Position numbers and translations under genes: made by a program. 64,000 nt of DNA, from contig NZ_JAKFYR010000005.1 of the NCBI RefSeq assembly GCF_022554085.1, forward strand, positions 1 through 64,000. Direction: 5' to 3'. Each line of letters starts with the position of its first letter. Position 1 is the first letter of the stretch. The notes below the pieces were generated by a model, which had not been told where the DNA came from, ran no database searches, and saw only the letters and a list, made by a program, of their open reading frames with translations. The DNA comes from Rhodococcus sp. CH91. GTDB taxonomy: Bacteria > Actinomycetota > Actinomycetes > Mycobacteriales > Mycobacteriaceae. Below are positions 34,673 through 44,137 of the stretch, one piece after another.

Positions 34673-34741
34673 GACCCGGGTCACAGCAGAAGCCACGGTT
34701 CGGCTGAGTGCCGACGACGCGAGGATCGAAGGGGGCACACG

Positions 34742-35506
34742 GTGGTAGACCTCCTGGAGGTCCCCTTACGGGCGGTCGGCGGGCTGTTCGCCATGACCGG
34801 CGAGACCGCCAGGGCGGCGTTCTCCCGCCCGTTCCAGCGACGCGAGTTCGTCGATCAGGCCTGGTTCGTCGCGCGGGTCTCCCTCGTTCCCACGGTTCTG
34901 GTCGCGGTCCCGTTCACGGTGCTCGTCAGCTTCACGCTCAACATCCTGTTGCGCGAGATCGGCGCCGCCGACCTCAGTGGCGCGGGCGCCGCGCTCGGAG
35001 CGGTGACGCAGGTGGGGCCGATGGTCACCGTGCTCATCGTCGCCGGCGCCGGGGCCACCGCGATCTGCGCAGACCTCGCCGCGCGCACCATCCGCGAAGA
35101 GATCGATGCGATGCGCGTGCTCGGCATCAATCCCATCCAGCGCCTCGTCGTGCCGCGGGTGCTCGCGTCCACCGTCGTCGCACTGCTGCTCAACGGGCTC
35201 GTGTGCACCATCGGCATTCTCGGTGGGTTCGCCTTCTCCGTCTTCCTCCAGGACGTGAACCCCGGGGCGTTCGTCAACGGCATCACCCTGCTCACCGGCT
35301 TCGGCGAGCTGATGATCTCCCAGATCAAGGCAGGGTTGTTCGGCATGATCGCCGGCCTGGTCGCCTCCTATCTCGGTCTCAACGTCAAAGGCGGTGCGAA
35401 GAGCGTCGGCGACGCCGTGAACCAGACGGTCGTGTTCGCGTTCATGGCGCTGTTCGTGGTCAACCTCCTCGTCACCGCGGTCGGCATCAAGCTGACCTCG
35501 GGATGA
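34742..35506 (+). CDS. yrbE4A: YrbE4A permease of the Mce4 steroid importer
   Basis: A 254-residue MlaE/YrbE membrane protein, the first gene of mce4. It shows SLVPTVLVAVPFTVLVSFTL, VAGAGATAICADLAARTIRE and the ATPase-coupling EEIDAMRVLGINP. The GTG start follows GAAGGGGG. Mce4 imports cholesterol and related sterols in mycobacteria and rhodococci. The promoter region about 70 bases upstream carries a KstR-like box. It is a near full-length paralogue of the yrbEA at 28 kb. Confidence 0.94.
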   Translation: MVDLLEVPLRAVGGLFAMTGETARAAFSRPFQRREFVDQAWFVARVSLVPTVLVAVPFTVLVSFTLNILLREIGAADLSGAGAALGAVTQVGPMVTVLIVAGAGATAICADLAARTIREEIDAMRVLGINPIQRLVVPRVLASTVVALLLNGLVCTIGILGGFAFSVFLQDVNPGAFVNGITLLTGFGELMISQIKAGLFGMIAGLVASYLGLNVKGGAKSVGDAVNQTVVFAFMALFVVNLLVTAVGIKLTSG

Positions 35507-35522
35507 GGGGAGCGGAGAATTC

Positions 35523-36371
35523 ATGGCAGTGATGTCCTGGCGCTTTCCCCGTGCGGTCCGACGCGTGACACACGTGTCGTCCACCGTGGACCGGATGGGA
35601 GAGCAGGCGCTGTTCTTCGCGCGCGCCGTCGCGACCATCCCGCGCGCACTCGTGCACTACCCCAAGGAGACCGTCCGCCTCGTCGCCGAGATCAGCATGG
35701 GCACGGGTGCTCTCGCGGTCATCGGCGGCACCGTCGTCATCGTCGGCTTCCTCACGCTGTTCACCGGCGGGATCATCGCCGTGCAGGGTTTCAGCTCGCT
35801 CGGCAACATCGGCGTCGAGGCGCTCACCGGCTTCTTCGCGGCGTTCATCAACGTGCGCATCGCCGCCCCGACGATCGCCGGCATCGGGCTGGCGGCCACC
35901 ATCGGCGCCGGTTCCACGGCCCAGCTCGGCGCCATGCGTGTCTCCGAGGAGATCGACGCCCTCGAAACGATGGCCATCCCGTCGATCCCGTATCTCGTCT
36001 CCACCCGCGTACTCGCCGGGATGATCGCGATCATCCCGCTCTATTCGCTCGCGGTGATCGCCTCCTTCGTCGCGAGCCGGTTCGCGACGGTCGTGCTCTA
36101 CGGACAGTCGGCGGGCGTGTACGACCACTACTTCACGACCTTCCTGATACCCACCGACATCCTGTGGTCGTTCGTCCAGGCGATCGTCATGGCCGTCGCC
36201 GTCATGCTCATCCACACCTACTACGGCTTCAACGCCAGTGGAGGCCCGGTCGGTGTGGGCGTCGCGGTCGGTAACGCGGTGCGCGCCTCGCTCGTCGCGG
36301 TCGTCACGGTCACCCTGCTCATCTCGCTCGCCGTCTACGGCGCGACCGGCAACTTCAACCTGTCGGGATAG
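35523..36371 (+). CDS. yrbE4B: YrbE4B permease of the Mce4 steroid importer
   Basis: A 282-residue partner permease, with helices such as AVIGGTVVIVGFLTLFTGGI and LAGMIAIIPLYSLAVIASFV and the coupling segment SEEIDALETMAI. It starts 16 bases after yrbE4A with GGAG nearby. Together the two should make the heterodimeric membrane core. The ATPase is elsewhere in the genome. Confidence 0.94.
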   Translation: MAVMSWRFPRAVRRVTHVSSTVDRMGEQALFFARAVATIPRALVHYPKETVRLVAEISMGTGALAVIGGTVVIVGFLTLFTGGIIAVQGFSSLGNIGVEALTGFFAAFINVRIAAPTIAGIGLAATIGAGSTAQLGAMRVSEEIDALETMAIPSIPYLVSTRVLAGMIAIIPLYSLAVIASFVASRFATVVLYGQSAGVYDHYFTTFLIPTDILWSFVQAIVMAVAVMLIHTYYGFNASGGPVGVGVAVGNAVRASLVAVVTVTLLISLAVYGATGNFNLSG

Positions 36372-36382
36372 GGCGCCTGAAA

Positions 36383-37561
36383 ATGGACACTCCTTCGTGG
36401 AAGAAGAAACTCGCCGCCTTCGGGTTCGTGGGCGGGCTGGCCGTGATCGTCGTGATCGCACTGACGATGTTCGCCGGAGGATTCACCTCGACGGTTCCGC
36501 TCACGGTGACCTCCCCCCGTTCCGGGCTGGTGCTGGACCCCGACGCCAAGGTGAAACTGCGGGGAGTCGAGGTGGGCCGGGTGGCATCGATCGAGCACAC
36601 ACCCGCCGGTGCCGTGCTGCACCTGGACATGCAACCCGGCCAGATGGACCTCATCCCGTCCGACGCGCGGGTGGCGATCGAATCCACCACGGTCTTCGGC
36701 GCCAAGTTCGTCGACATCATCGTCCCCGACGATCCCTCACCCGTGCCGCTGCAGGAGGGGGCGGTGATCGCCGCCGACAACGTGACCGTCGAGTTCAACA
36801 CCGTCTTCGAGCATCTGTCCGACGTTCTCGCCCAGATCCGGCCCGAGAAGCTCAATGCCACGCTCGGAGCATTGTCCGAAGCGCTCAACGGCCGCGGTGA
36901 CGCGCTCGGTGCGACCTTGGCCGACGCCGACGCCTATCTCGCCGAGATGAATCCGTCACTGCCGCAGCTGCAGGCCGATCTCGTCTCCGCCGCGCAGGTG
37001 ACCGAGATCTACGCCGATACGGCGCCGGACCTGATGACCACGATCGGCAACGCCACCGAGGTGGGCAACACCGTCGTCGACGAACAGCAGCAACTCGACC
37101 TGCTGCTGATGAACCTGACCGGTCTCGCCGACACCGGACGGGATGTCCTGGGCGGAAACGAAGCGCAGATCACGACCGCGCTCGACAGCCTCGCCCACAC
37201 CACCGGGCTTCTCGGCGAGTACTCACCCGAACTGACCTGTTTCATCGTCGGTCTCAACGACGCCCGCGTGGCGTTCGAACCGATGGCGGGTACCGGTGAG
37301 TACGCGGCGCTGACGCTGAGCACGAGCTTCATGGGTGGTGCCACGCCCTACAACGATGCCCAGGATCTGCCGGTGGTCGGCGCGTCCGGCGGACCCAACT
37401 GCTGGGGCATGCCGAACTTCGATTCGCGTCGCGACGGCCACGCGCCGTTCGTCGTGACGAATACCGGAACCACCCCGTACAAACCCGCCACGGAGGCATG
37501 GGTGCGGTACCCGACGATCTTCCAGTACCTGTTCGGCGACCAGCTCGCGGGCGGGCGGTGA
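36383..37561 (+). CDS. mce4A: Mce4A subunit
   Basis: A 392-residue Mce protein. It has an N-terminal helix (FGFVGGLAVIVVIALTMFAG), the MCE domain with RSGLVLDPDAKVKLRGVEVG and TTVFGAKFVDIIV, helical repeats, and the C-terminal EYSPELTCFIVG. It is one subunit of the Mce4 hexamer exposed outside the membrane. It follows yrbE4B by 11 bases. Confidence 0.94.
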   Translation: MDTPSWKKKLAAFGFVGGLAVIVVIALTMFAGGFTSTVPLTVTSPRSGLVLDPDAKVKLRGVEVGRVASIEHTPAGAVLHLDMQPGQMDLIPSDARVAIESTTVFGAKFVDIIVPDDPSPVPLQEGAVIAADNVTVEFNTVFEHLSDVLAQIRPEKLNATLGALSEALNGRGDALGATLADADAYLAEMNPSLPQLQADLVSAAQVTEIYADTAPDLMTTIGNATEVGNTVVDEQQQLDLLLMNLTGLADTGRDVLGGNEAQITTALDSLAHTTGLLGEYSPELTCFIVGLNDARVAFEPMAGTGEYAALTLSTSFMGGATPYNDAQDLPVVGASGGPNCWGMPNFDSRRDGHAPFVVTNTGTTPYKPATEAWVRYPTIFQYLFGDQLAGGR

Positions 37562-37563
37562 CC

Positions 37564-38583
37564 ATGAGAGCCACCACGATCAAGTTCCTGATCTTCGCCG
37601 TCACGATGGTGCTGATCTTCGCCGGGCTGGCCGTCGTGTTCAGTCAGGCCCGATTCACCGGAACCGAGAGCTATCGGGCGACCTTCACCGACGTGTCCGG
37701 CCTCGGTGCCGGCGACAAGGTGCGTATCGCCGGCGTGCAGGTCGGGTCCGTGAAGACGGTCGACATCGGACCGGACAACACGGCCGAGATCGAGTTCGAC
37801 GTGGATTCGAAGCACACGCTCTACGCCGGTACCCGCGCGACGGTGCGCTACGAGAATCTCGTCGGCGACCGCTATCTCGAACTTCTCGAGGGTGCCGGCA
37901 GCGTCGACGTCCTCCAGCCCGGAGGCAGTATCCCCGTCTCCCTGACCGAGCCCGCTCTCGATCTCGATCTGCTCCTCGGCGGGTTCAAACCGCTGCTGCA
38001 AGGACTCGACGCGCAGCAGGTCAACGAGCTCTCCGGTGCCCTCCTGCAGGTCTTCCAGGGGCAGGGCGACACACTCGTGTCCCTCCTGGGAAATACGAAC
38101 TCGTTCACCAACTCCCTCGCCGACCGCGACCAGTTGATCGGCGACGTCATCGACAATCTCAACGCCGTCCTCGGAACCATCGACGATCACGATCGCGAGT
38201 TCGAGAACACGATCGAACAGTTGCACACGCTCGCCGGCGGCCTGGCCGCAGACCGCGATCCCATCGGCGCGTCGATCCCGCAGATCGCCGCCGGCACGGC
38301 GGATCTGGCCGCGCTGCTGCAGAACAACCGGCCCGACCTGCAGTCCGTGATCGCCGAGACCAACCGCACCATGACCCAACTCGACCTCGGGAAGGACGAC
38401 ATCAACCGCACGCTCGAACGACTGCCGTCCGACTACAAGAAACTCATCCGTGTGGGTGCATACGGAAACTTCTTCCAATTCTTCCTCTGTGCCAATACTT
38501 TCAAGTTCTCCGGCCCGGACGGCACCACCATCCGGTACACGACGGCGAACCACGACACGGGAAGGTGTGCAAAGGTCGAATGA
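37564..38583 (+). CDS. mce4B: Mce4B subunit
   Basis: A 339-residue Mce protein. It has an N-terminal helix (IKFLIFAVTMVLIFAGLAVV), an MCE domain with GLGAGDKVRIAGVQVGSV and RYENLVGDRYLEL, and a terminal Cys pair (FFLCANTFKF, GRCAKVE). ATG 37564 is chosen; GTG 37558 overlapping the mce4A stop is possible. It overlaps mce4C by four bases. Confidence 0.92.
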   Translation: MRATTIKFLIFAVTMVLIFAGLAVVFSQARFTGTESYRATFTDVSGLGAGDKVRIAGVQVGSVKTVDIGPDNTAEIEFDVDSKHTLYAGTRATVRYENLVGDRYLELLEGAGSVDVLQPGGSIPVSLTEPALDLDLLLGGFKPLLQGLDAQQVNELSGALLQVFQGQGDTLVSLLGNTNSFTNSLADRDQLIGDVIDNLNAVLGTIDDHDREFENTIEQLHTLAGGLAADRDPIGASIPQIAAGTADLAALLQNNRPDLQSVIAETNRTMTQLDLGKDDINRTLERLPSDYKKLIRVGAYGNFFQFFLCANTFKFSGPDGTTIRYTTANHDTGRCAKVE

Positions 38584-39638
38584 GTGCGCCCCGTGAACCC
38601 AGCCACATCCGTACGGGCATCATCGGTCTCGCTGTTTCCGCCGCGATCGTGCTCGCCGGATTGCAATACGATCAACTGCACTTCCTCTCCGGCGGCCTGG
38701 ACTACTCGGCCCGCTTCCAGGACGCGGGAGGTCTCGTCCCCGGCGACGACGTCATGCTCGCCGGGGTCAACGTCGGCGATGTGACCGACGTGCGTCTCGA
38801 CGACCAGGCCGTGCTGGTGAGCTTCCGCATCCGGGACGGGATCGGGCTCGGCGACAGCACCGGAGCCGACATCAAGACCAACACGGTGCTCGGCCGGAAG
38901 TCGTTGGCGCTGCGGCCCGGCGGCGACGGAGTGATGCGTCCCGGCTCGGTCATCGCGATCGAGCGCACCAATTCGCCGTACTCGCTCACCGACGCGCTGG
39001 GCGACCTCACCACGAGCGTGTCCGAACTCGATACCGATCGGATCAACGAGTCCCTCGACGCGCTGTCGCAGTCCCTCGAGAACACCCCTCCGGAGATCCG
39101 GGGTGCTCTGGACGGGATGACACGCCTGTCGCAGTCGATCAACGCGCGCGACGAGTCGCTGAAGCAACTGCTCGAACGCACCGAGAACGTGACGGGCATC
39201 CTGGCCGAGCGCAGCGATCAGGTCAACGCGCTCATCGTCGATGCGAACGCCCTGTTCGGCGAACTGAGCATGCGCCGCGACGCCATCACCCAGCTGATCA
39301 CGAACATCTCCTCCGTCTCGCGTCAGCTCACCGGGCTCGTGCAGGACAACCAGGCACAGATGGCACCCACGCTCGAGAAGCTCAATCTCGTCACGGCCAA
39401 TCTGCAGGCGAACAAGGAGAACATCGCCGGCGCGCTCGACGGTCTGGGCCCGTACATCAGTGCGCTCGGCGAGTCGGTGGCCAGCGGCCCGTTCTTCAAC
39501 GCGTACGTCTCCAACATCCTGCCCGCCCCGTGGTGGAAGGCCGTGGTGGACAGCCAGGTCGCGCCCGATCTTCTCCCCGAGGATCTCCAGGACGTGATCC
39601 CCGACGAGCCACCGACGATCAAGAGGGACGGCGAATGA
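38580..39638 (+). CDS. mce4C: Mce4C subunit
   Basis: A 352-residue Mce protein. It has a membrane helix (RTGIIGLAVSAAIVLAGLQY), an MCE domain (YSARFQDAGGLVPGDDVMLA, VLGRKSLALRPGG), a long helical tail and VASGPFFNAYVSNILP. ATG 38580 overlaps the mce4B stop by four bases. It aligns with the mceC of operon 1. Confidence 0.93.
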   Translation: MSAPREPSHIRTGIIGLAVSAAIVLAGLQYDQLHFLSGGLDYSARFQDAGGLVPGDDVMLAGVNVGDVTDVRLDDQAVLVSFRIRDGIGLGDSTGADIKTNTVLGRKSLALRPGGDGVMRPGSVIAIERTNSPYSLTDALGDLTTSVSELDTDRINESLDALSQSLENTPPEIRGALDGMTRLSQSINARDESLKQLLERTENVTGILAERSDQVNALIVDANALFGELSMRRDAITQLITNISSVSRQLTGLVQDNQAQMAPTLEKLNLVTANLQANKENIAGALDGLGPYISALGESVASGPFFNAYVSNILPAPWWKAVVDSQVAPDLLPEDLQDVIPDEPPTIKRDGE

Positions 39639-40990
39639 GCACCGACACGGCCGCGGCGGGCACCACGACCCGCCCGCGACGCCCAGGACTCCTGCGACGG
39701 CCGGGCCTGCTGGTACCGGCGATCATCGCTGCCGTCGTCGCACTCGTGGTCGCAGGTCTCGTCGTGTTCGTCCTGCCCGACTTCGGCAAGCGCACGATCC
39801 ACGCCGAATTCGCATCCACCAGCGGTCTGTACGAGGGCGACGACGTGCGCGTGCTGGGGGTCTCGGTGGGGCGCATCAGCGACATCGAACCGCACGACGA
39901 CCTCGTACGAGTGACGATGAAGGTCGACGACGGCGTACAGGTCCCTGCCGACGCGGCCGCCGTCGTCATCGCGCAGAGCCTCGTCTCGGCGCGTTTCGTC
40001 CAGCTCACCCCCGTGTACTCGGGAGGCCCGACGATCGAGGACGGCGCGACGATCCCGATGCAGCGCACGGCCTCGCCGGTGGAGTGGGATCAGATCAAGA
40101 CGGAACTGATGCGACTGTCCGAATCGCTCGGTCCCGAGGAGCTCGACCCGCAAGGATCCCTCGGCCGGTTCATCGACACCGCAGCCGAGAATCTCGAGGG
40201 CAACGGGCAGACCGTGCGTGCCGCACTGCGCGAGCTGTCCGACACGATGCGCACCCTCTCGGAAGGGCGCACCGATCTGTTCTCGACGATCCGCAACCTG
40301 CAGACCTTCGTGTCGGTCCTCTCGTCGAGCAACGAGCAGATCGTGCAGTTCGGCGGTCGTCTCGCGTCGGTCTCGGACGTGCTCGCGCAGAGTTCGGACC
40401 AGCTCGGAGTGTCGCTGACCGATCTGAACGTCGCCGTCGGTGACGTCCAGCGGTTCGTCCAGGACAACCGTGCCGGGCTCAGCGAATCGGTCCAGCGACT
40501 CGCCGACGCGACCGAGGTGCTCGCCCGCAAGCGGCCCGAGATCGAACGGGTGCTGCACTCGGGCCCGACCTCCCTCGCGAACTTCTACAACATCTACAAG
40601 CCGGCGCAGGGCTCCCTCACCGGTGCGCTCGCGATCAACAACCTCGCCAACCCGGTCGAGTGGATGTGCGGGTCGGTCGCGGCAGCGGCCAACGCGACCT
40701 CGGAGCGCAGCGAGGAGCTGTGCCGTCAGCAGCTCGGGCCGGTGTTGTCCTCGATCAACGCGAACTACCTTCCGTTGCTGGTCAATCCGCTCGCCGGTGT
40801 GCAGGCCTTCCCTGGCGACATCGTCTACAGCGAGCCCGGGCTCGAAGAGGCCTCGCAGGGGCGTGGGACGGCACCCGGGCCGTCGCTGTCCGAAGGCGCC
40901 TCCCCGCTCGACGGGATCCTCGGTGGCCTGCCCTCCCTGCAGGTTCCGCAGGATCTCGGTTCCCTGTTGCAGCCGGGAGGAGGACGATGA
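39635..40990 (+). CDS. mce4D: Mce4D subunit
   Basis: A 451-residue Mce protein. After a basic N-terminus comes a membrane helix (LLVPAIIAAVVALVVAGLVV). The MCE domain has GLYEGDDVRVLGVSVGRI and SARFVQLTPVYSGGP. The tail ends with Gly/Pro/Ser-rich sequence (LQVPQDLGSLLQPGG). It overlaps both neighbours by ATGA. Confidence 0.93.
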   Translation: MSTDTAAAGTTTRPRRPGLLRRPGLLVPAIIAAVVALVVAGLVVFVLPDFGKRTIHAEFASTSGLYEGDDVRVLGVSVGRISDIEPHDDLVRVTMKVDDGVQVPADAAAVVIAQSLVSARFVQLTPVYSGGPTIEDGATIPMQRTASPVEWDQIKTELMRLSESLGPEELDPQGSLGRFIDTAAENLEGNGQTVRAALRELSDTMRTLSEGRTDLFSTIRNLQTFVSVLSSSNEQIVQFGGRLASVSDVLAQSSDQLGVSLTDLNVAVGDVQRFVQDNRAGLSESVQRLADATEVLARKRPEIERVLHSGPTSLANFYNIYKPAQGSLTGALAINNLANPVEWMCGSVAAAANATSERSEELCRQQLGPVLSSINANYLPLLVNPLAGVQAFPGDIVYSEPGLEEASQGRGTAPGPSLSEGASPLDGILGGLPSLQVPQDLGSLLQPGGGR

Positions 40991-42204
40991 CCGGCCGTCC
41001 GATGTTGCGCCGACTCGGCGTAGCGGCCACCGCGATCGCGGTGAGCGCCAGCTTGACCGCCTGCGAGTGGGGCGGACTCAACTCGATTCCCATGCCCGGG
41101 ACCGCCGGTCGCGGCGAGGGCGCCTATCGGGTGCAGATCCAGATGCCGAACGTGACGACGCTGACCCAGAACTCGCCGGTGCGGATCGACGACGTGACGG
41201 TCGGTTCGATCGCGGGCATCGAGCTCGAGGGCTGGCACGCCCTCGTGACGGTCTCGCTCGACGAGGACGTCGTGGTGCCGGCGAACTCGCTCGCGCGGAT
41301 CGGGCAGACGAGTCTGCTCGGCTCCCAGCATCTCGAACTCGTGCCGCCCGTCGACGAACCCCCGCAGGGGAGGCTCGAGGACGGCGATCTCATCCCGCTC
41401 GAACGCGCCGGTGCGTATCCGACCACCGAACAGACGCTCTCGTCGTTGTCCGTGGTGCTCAACGGAGGGGGACTCGCGCAGATCAACGACATCACGACCG
41501 AACTCAACGCCGCTCTGGTGGGCCGTGAGGATTCGATCCGGAATCTGCTCCCGCGACTGGACGAGCTGGTCTCCACGCTCGACACGCAGCGCGGCGACAT
41601 CGTCGCGGCACTGGAGGGCATGAACCGCCTGGCAGCGACCGTCGACGACCAGAACGCAACCCTCGTCCGCGCCCTCGAGGAGCTGCCACCCGCTCTCGAA
41701 GTGCTCTCGACGCAACGCTCGAATCTCACCGCCGCCATGAGTTCGCTCGGGGAACTCAGCACGGTGGCGAGCCGGCTCGTCGAGAACTCGAACGACGATC
41801 TGAAGGCGAATCTCGAGGGCCTCGCGCCGACTCTGCGGGCCTTGGCGGATTCGGGCAGCTCGCTCACGGAGGTGCTCGGTGTGCTGCTCACCTATCCCTT
41901 CCCGCAGGCAGGTATCAACAACATCATCCGGGGCGACTACGCGAACCTCGCGATGACCATCGATCTCAGCCTCGATCGCCTCGACCTGAACTTCCTGTCC
42001 GGAACCCCGCTCGCGGGGCGTCTCGCCGGACCGGAAGGCATTCTCGGCCAGGATGCGGGGCTCGCCGCGCAGGCCACCGATCCGTTCCGCGCACCGCTCG
42101 AACCACCCCCGCCGCCGCCTCCCGGCCCCGAGGGGAAGCTGACGATTCCCGGTATCGGGGAGATCACCATTCCCGGCCTGCCTCTGGGGGTGCCCGCACC
42201 ATGA
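40987..42204 (+). CDS. mce4E: Mce4E lipoprotein subunit
   Basis: A 405-residue lipoprotein. The signal ends LTAC with Cys26, followed by EWGGLNSIPMPG. The MCE domain contains QMPNVTTLTQNSPVRIDDVT. The end is proline-rich (a run of Pro around residue 375) and hydrophobic. ATG 40987 overlaps the mce4D stop. It is homologous to operon-1 mceE. Confidence 0.93.
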   Translation: MTGRPMLRRLGVAATAIAVSASLTACEWGGLNSIPMPGTAGRGEGAYRVQIQMPNVTTLTQNSPVRIDDVTVGSIAGIELEGWHALVTVSLDEDVVVPANSLARIGQTSLLGSQHLELVPPVDEPPQGRLEDGDLIPLERAGAYPTTEQTLSSLSVVLNGGGLAQINDITTELNAALVGREDSIRNLLPRLDELVSTLDTQRGDIVAALEGMNRLAATVDDQNATLVRALEELPPALEVLSTQRSNLTAAMSSLGELSTVASRLVENSNDDLKANLEGLAPTLRALADSGSSLTEVLGVLLTYPFPQAGINNIIRGDYANLAMTIDLSLDRLDLNFLSGTPLAGRLAGPEGILGQDAGLAAQATDPFRAPLEPPPPPPPGPEGKLTIPGIGEITIPGLPLGVPAP

Positions 42205-43613
42205 TGCTCACGCGGTTCGTCCGCATCCAGCTCACGATCTTCGCGATCCTCACGGTCGTCGGTCTGGTCGTCATGTCGCTGATGTACGTGAAGTTGCCTG
42301 CCCTGTTCGGGATCGGCCGATACGAGGTCGTCGTCGAACTGAACTCGACGGGTGGTCTGTACCCGCACTCGAACGTCACCTACCGCGGCAATACCGTCGG
42401 CACCGTTCAGAGCGTCTCCCTCTCGCCTGTGGGTGTGGAAGCGACACTGTCCATCGACAGCGACGCGAAGATCCCCGCCGATGTGGACGCGGCGGTGCGC
42501 AGCGTCTCGGCCGTCGGCGAACAGTACGTCGATCTCGTGCCGCGCGACGGAGGGTCCGGCGGTGCCCGTCTCGCGGACGGGGACGTGATCCCGGCCGACC
42601 GCACGACCGTCCCGCAGGAGGTCGGAGCACTGCTCGACCAGGCGGACGTGCTGCTCGCGTCCATCAGCGACACGCGCCTGCAGACCGTCGTCGACGAGGC
42701 GTTCGAGGCGTTCAACGGCTCGGGCCCCGAACTGCAGGAGCTGATCGATTCGACGCGCCTGTTCGTGCAGGAGGCCTCGGGGAGCAGCGCCGAGACGCGG
42801 CAACTGATCGACCGGATCGGTCCGCTGCTCGACACCCAGGTGGTCACGAGCGACGCGATCCGGTCGTGGACGCGCGACATGGTGACCTTCACCGACCGTC
42901 TGCGGGAGAGCGACCCGGATCTCCGGGCCCTGCTCGACACCGGCCCGGGTGCTGCCGCGGAAGCCGAAGCCCTGCTGCAGGATCTGAAACCGACCCTGCC
43001 TCTGCTGCTCTCGAACCTGGTGAGTGTCGGCGAGGTGGGCGTCATCTACAACGCGGGTATCGAACAGATCCTGGTGCTGTATCCGCCGATGACGACGGCG
43101 CTGATCACCGCGGCCGGTGACGGTCCTCCCGAGGACGGCGCGGTGGTGGACTTCCACCTGCAGTTGCACGATCCGCCGCCGTGCCTCGCGGGTTTCGTGC
43201 CGCCCGAGCAGTGGCGCAGCCCGGCCGACACCTCGATGGTCGATACCCCCGGCGACGTGTTCTGTCAGTTGCCCCAGGACTTCCCCAACGCGGTACGCGG
43301 AGCCCGGAACCTGCCGTGCATGGAGTATCCGGGCCGCCGTGCGCCGACTCCCGACATGTGCCGGACCGGATACAGCCCGACGTTCTCGGACAACCCGTGG
43401 ACCGGACCGCCGACACCGGTGGCCTCGGAGGACGTCGCACCGACGCCGGCCTCCTACGGCACCGAGGACGACACGGCTCCCGCCGGGGTCGCCGCGCGAC
43501 GCATCGATCCGCAGACCGGGACGTACATTGGTCCCGACGGCACCGTGTACACACACGCCGATCTCGGAGGAGACCGGAGCTTGGAGAGTTACATGAAGGC
43601 GCAGCAAGGCTGA
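42201..43613 (+). CDS. mce4F: Mce4F subunit
   Basis: A 470-residue Mce protein. It has an N-terminal helix (LTIFAILTVVGLVVMSLMYV), an MCE domain with GGLYPHSNVTYRGNTVGTV, and a C-terminal region with NLPCMEYPGRRAPTPDMC. Its tail is about 65 residues longer than that of the operon-1 paralogue. It overlaps the next gene by one base (TGATG). Confidence 0.93.
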   Translation: MMLTRFVRIQLTIFAILTVVGLVVMSLMYVKLPALFGIGRYEVVVELNSTGGLYPHSNVTYRGNTVGTVQSVSLSPVGVEATLSIDSDAKIPADVDAAVRSVSAVGEQYVDLVPRDGGSGGARLADGDVIPADRTTVPQEVGALLDQADVLLASISDTRLQTVVDEAFEAFNGSGPELQELIDSTRLFVQEASGSSAETRQLIDRIGPLLDTQVVTSDAIRSWTRDMVTFTDRLRESDPDLRALLDTGPGAAAEAEALLQDLKPTLPLLLSNLVSVGEVGVIYNAGIEQILVLYPPMTTALITAAGDGPPEDGAVVDFHLQLHDPPPCLAGFVPPEQWRSPADTSMVDTPGDVFCQLPQDFPNAVRGARNLPCMEYPGRRAPTPDMCRTGYSPTFSDNPWTGPPTPVASEDVAPTPASYGTEDDTAPAGVAARRIDPQTGTYIGPDGTVYTHADLGGDRSLESYMKAQQG

Positions 43614-44137
43614 TGGCAGACGACATCGACGAGAAGACGAGGCCGAAGACGAAGCCGACATGGGCCAAGCCGGTGACGGTGATCGCGTCCGTCCTCGTGG
43701 TCGCTCTCGTGGCGGTGGGCGCCTGGCTCATCGTCGACCGGCAGTCCACGAACGAACAGGGCGAGAAGCGGGAGGCGTTCCTGCAGGCGGCCCGGCAGAC
43801 GGTGCTCAACCTGACCACGATCAGCGCGGAATCCGCCGATGCCGACGTCGCACGTCTGCTCGAGGGTGCCACCGGCGACTTCAAGGCCGAGTTCGAAGGG
43901 CGTGAAGGGCCTTTCGTGGAGGTCGTGCAGCAGGCCGGTGTCGACACCACCGGTGAGGTCCTCGAAGCCGGAATCCAGAACGAGGACGGCACGTGTGCGT
44001 CGTCGCTCGTCGCATCGCGCGCGATGGTGAGCAACGCCGACCAGAGTGAGCCCGAAGCCCGGGATTTCCGTCTGCGGGTGACGATCTGCGACGAGAACGG
44101 AAAATTGCTGGCGTCGAAGGTGGAGTTCGTGCCGTGA
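43613..44137 (+). CDS. Mce-associated membrane protein (Mas4A type)
   Basis: A 174-residue protein with a charged cytoplasmic N-terminus, one membrane helix (VIASVLVVALVAVGAWLIV) and an external domain (FLQAARQTVLNLTTI, GDFKAEFEG). Such Mas proteins follow mce operons and stabilise or assist the importer. The corresponding M. tuberculosis gene is Rv3493c. The start at 43613 overlaps the mce4F stop; the open frame upstream is antisense noise. Confidence 0.87.
   Translation: MADDIDEKTRPKTKPTWAKPVTVIASVLVVALVAVGAWLIVDRQSTNEQGEKREAFLQAARQTVLNLTTISAESADADVARLLEGATGDFKAEFEGREGPFVEVVQQAGVDTTGEVLEAGIQNEDGTCASSLVASRAMVSNADQSEPEARDFRLRVTICDENGKLLASKVEFVP

Larger units (their letters stand above)
34272..34741. 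other. Long control region upstream of the mce4 operon
   Basis: About 470 bases without a gene. It holds a distal KstR-like half-match (34435-34448), a 16-base perfect palindrome (34619-34634), two direct copies of ATGCATCTTT (34597-34606 and 34636-34645) and the promoter at 34644-34672. It leaves a leader of about 60 bases before yrbE4A. Confidence 0.6.
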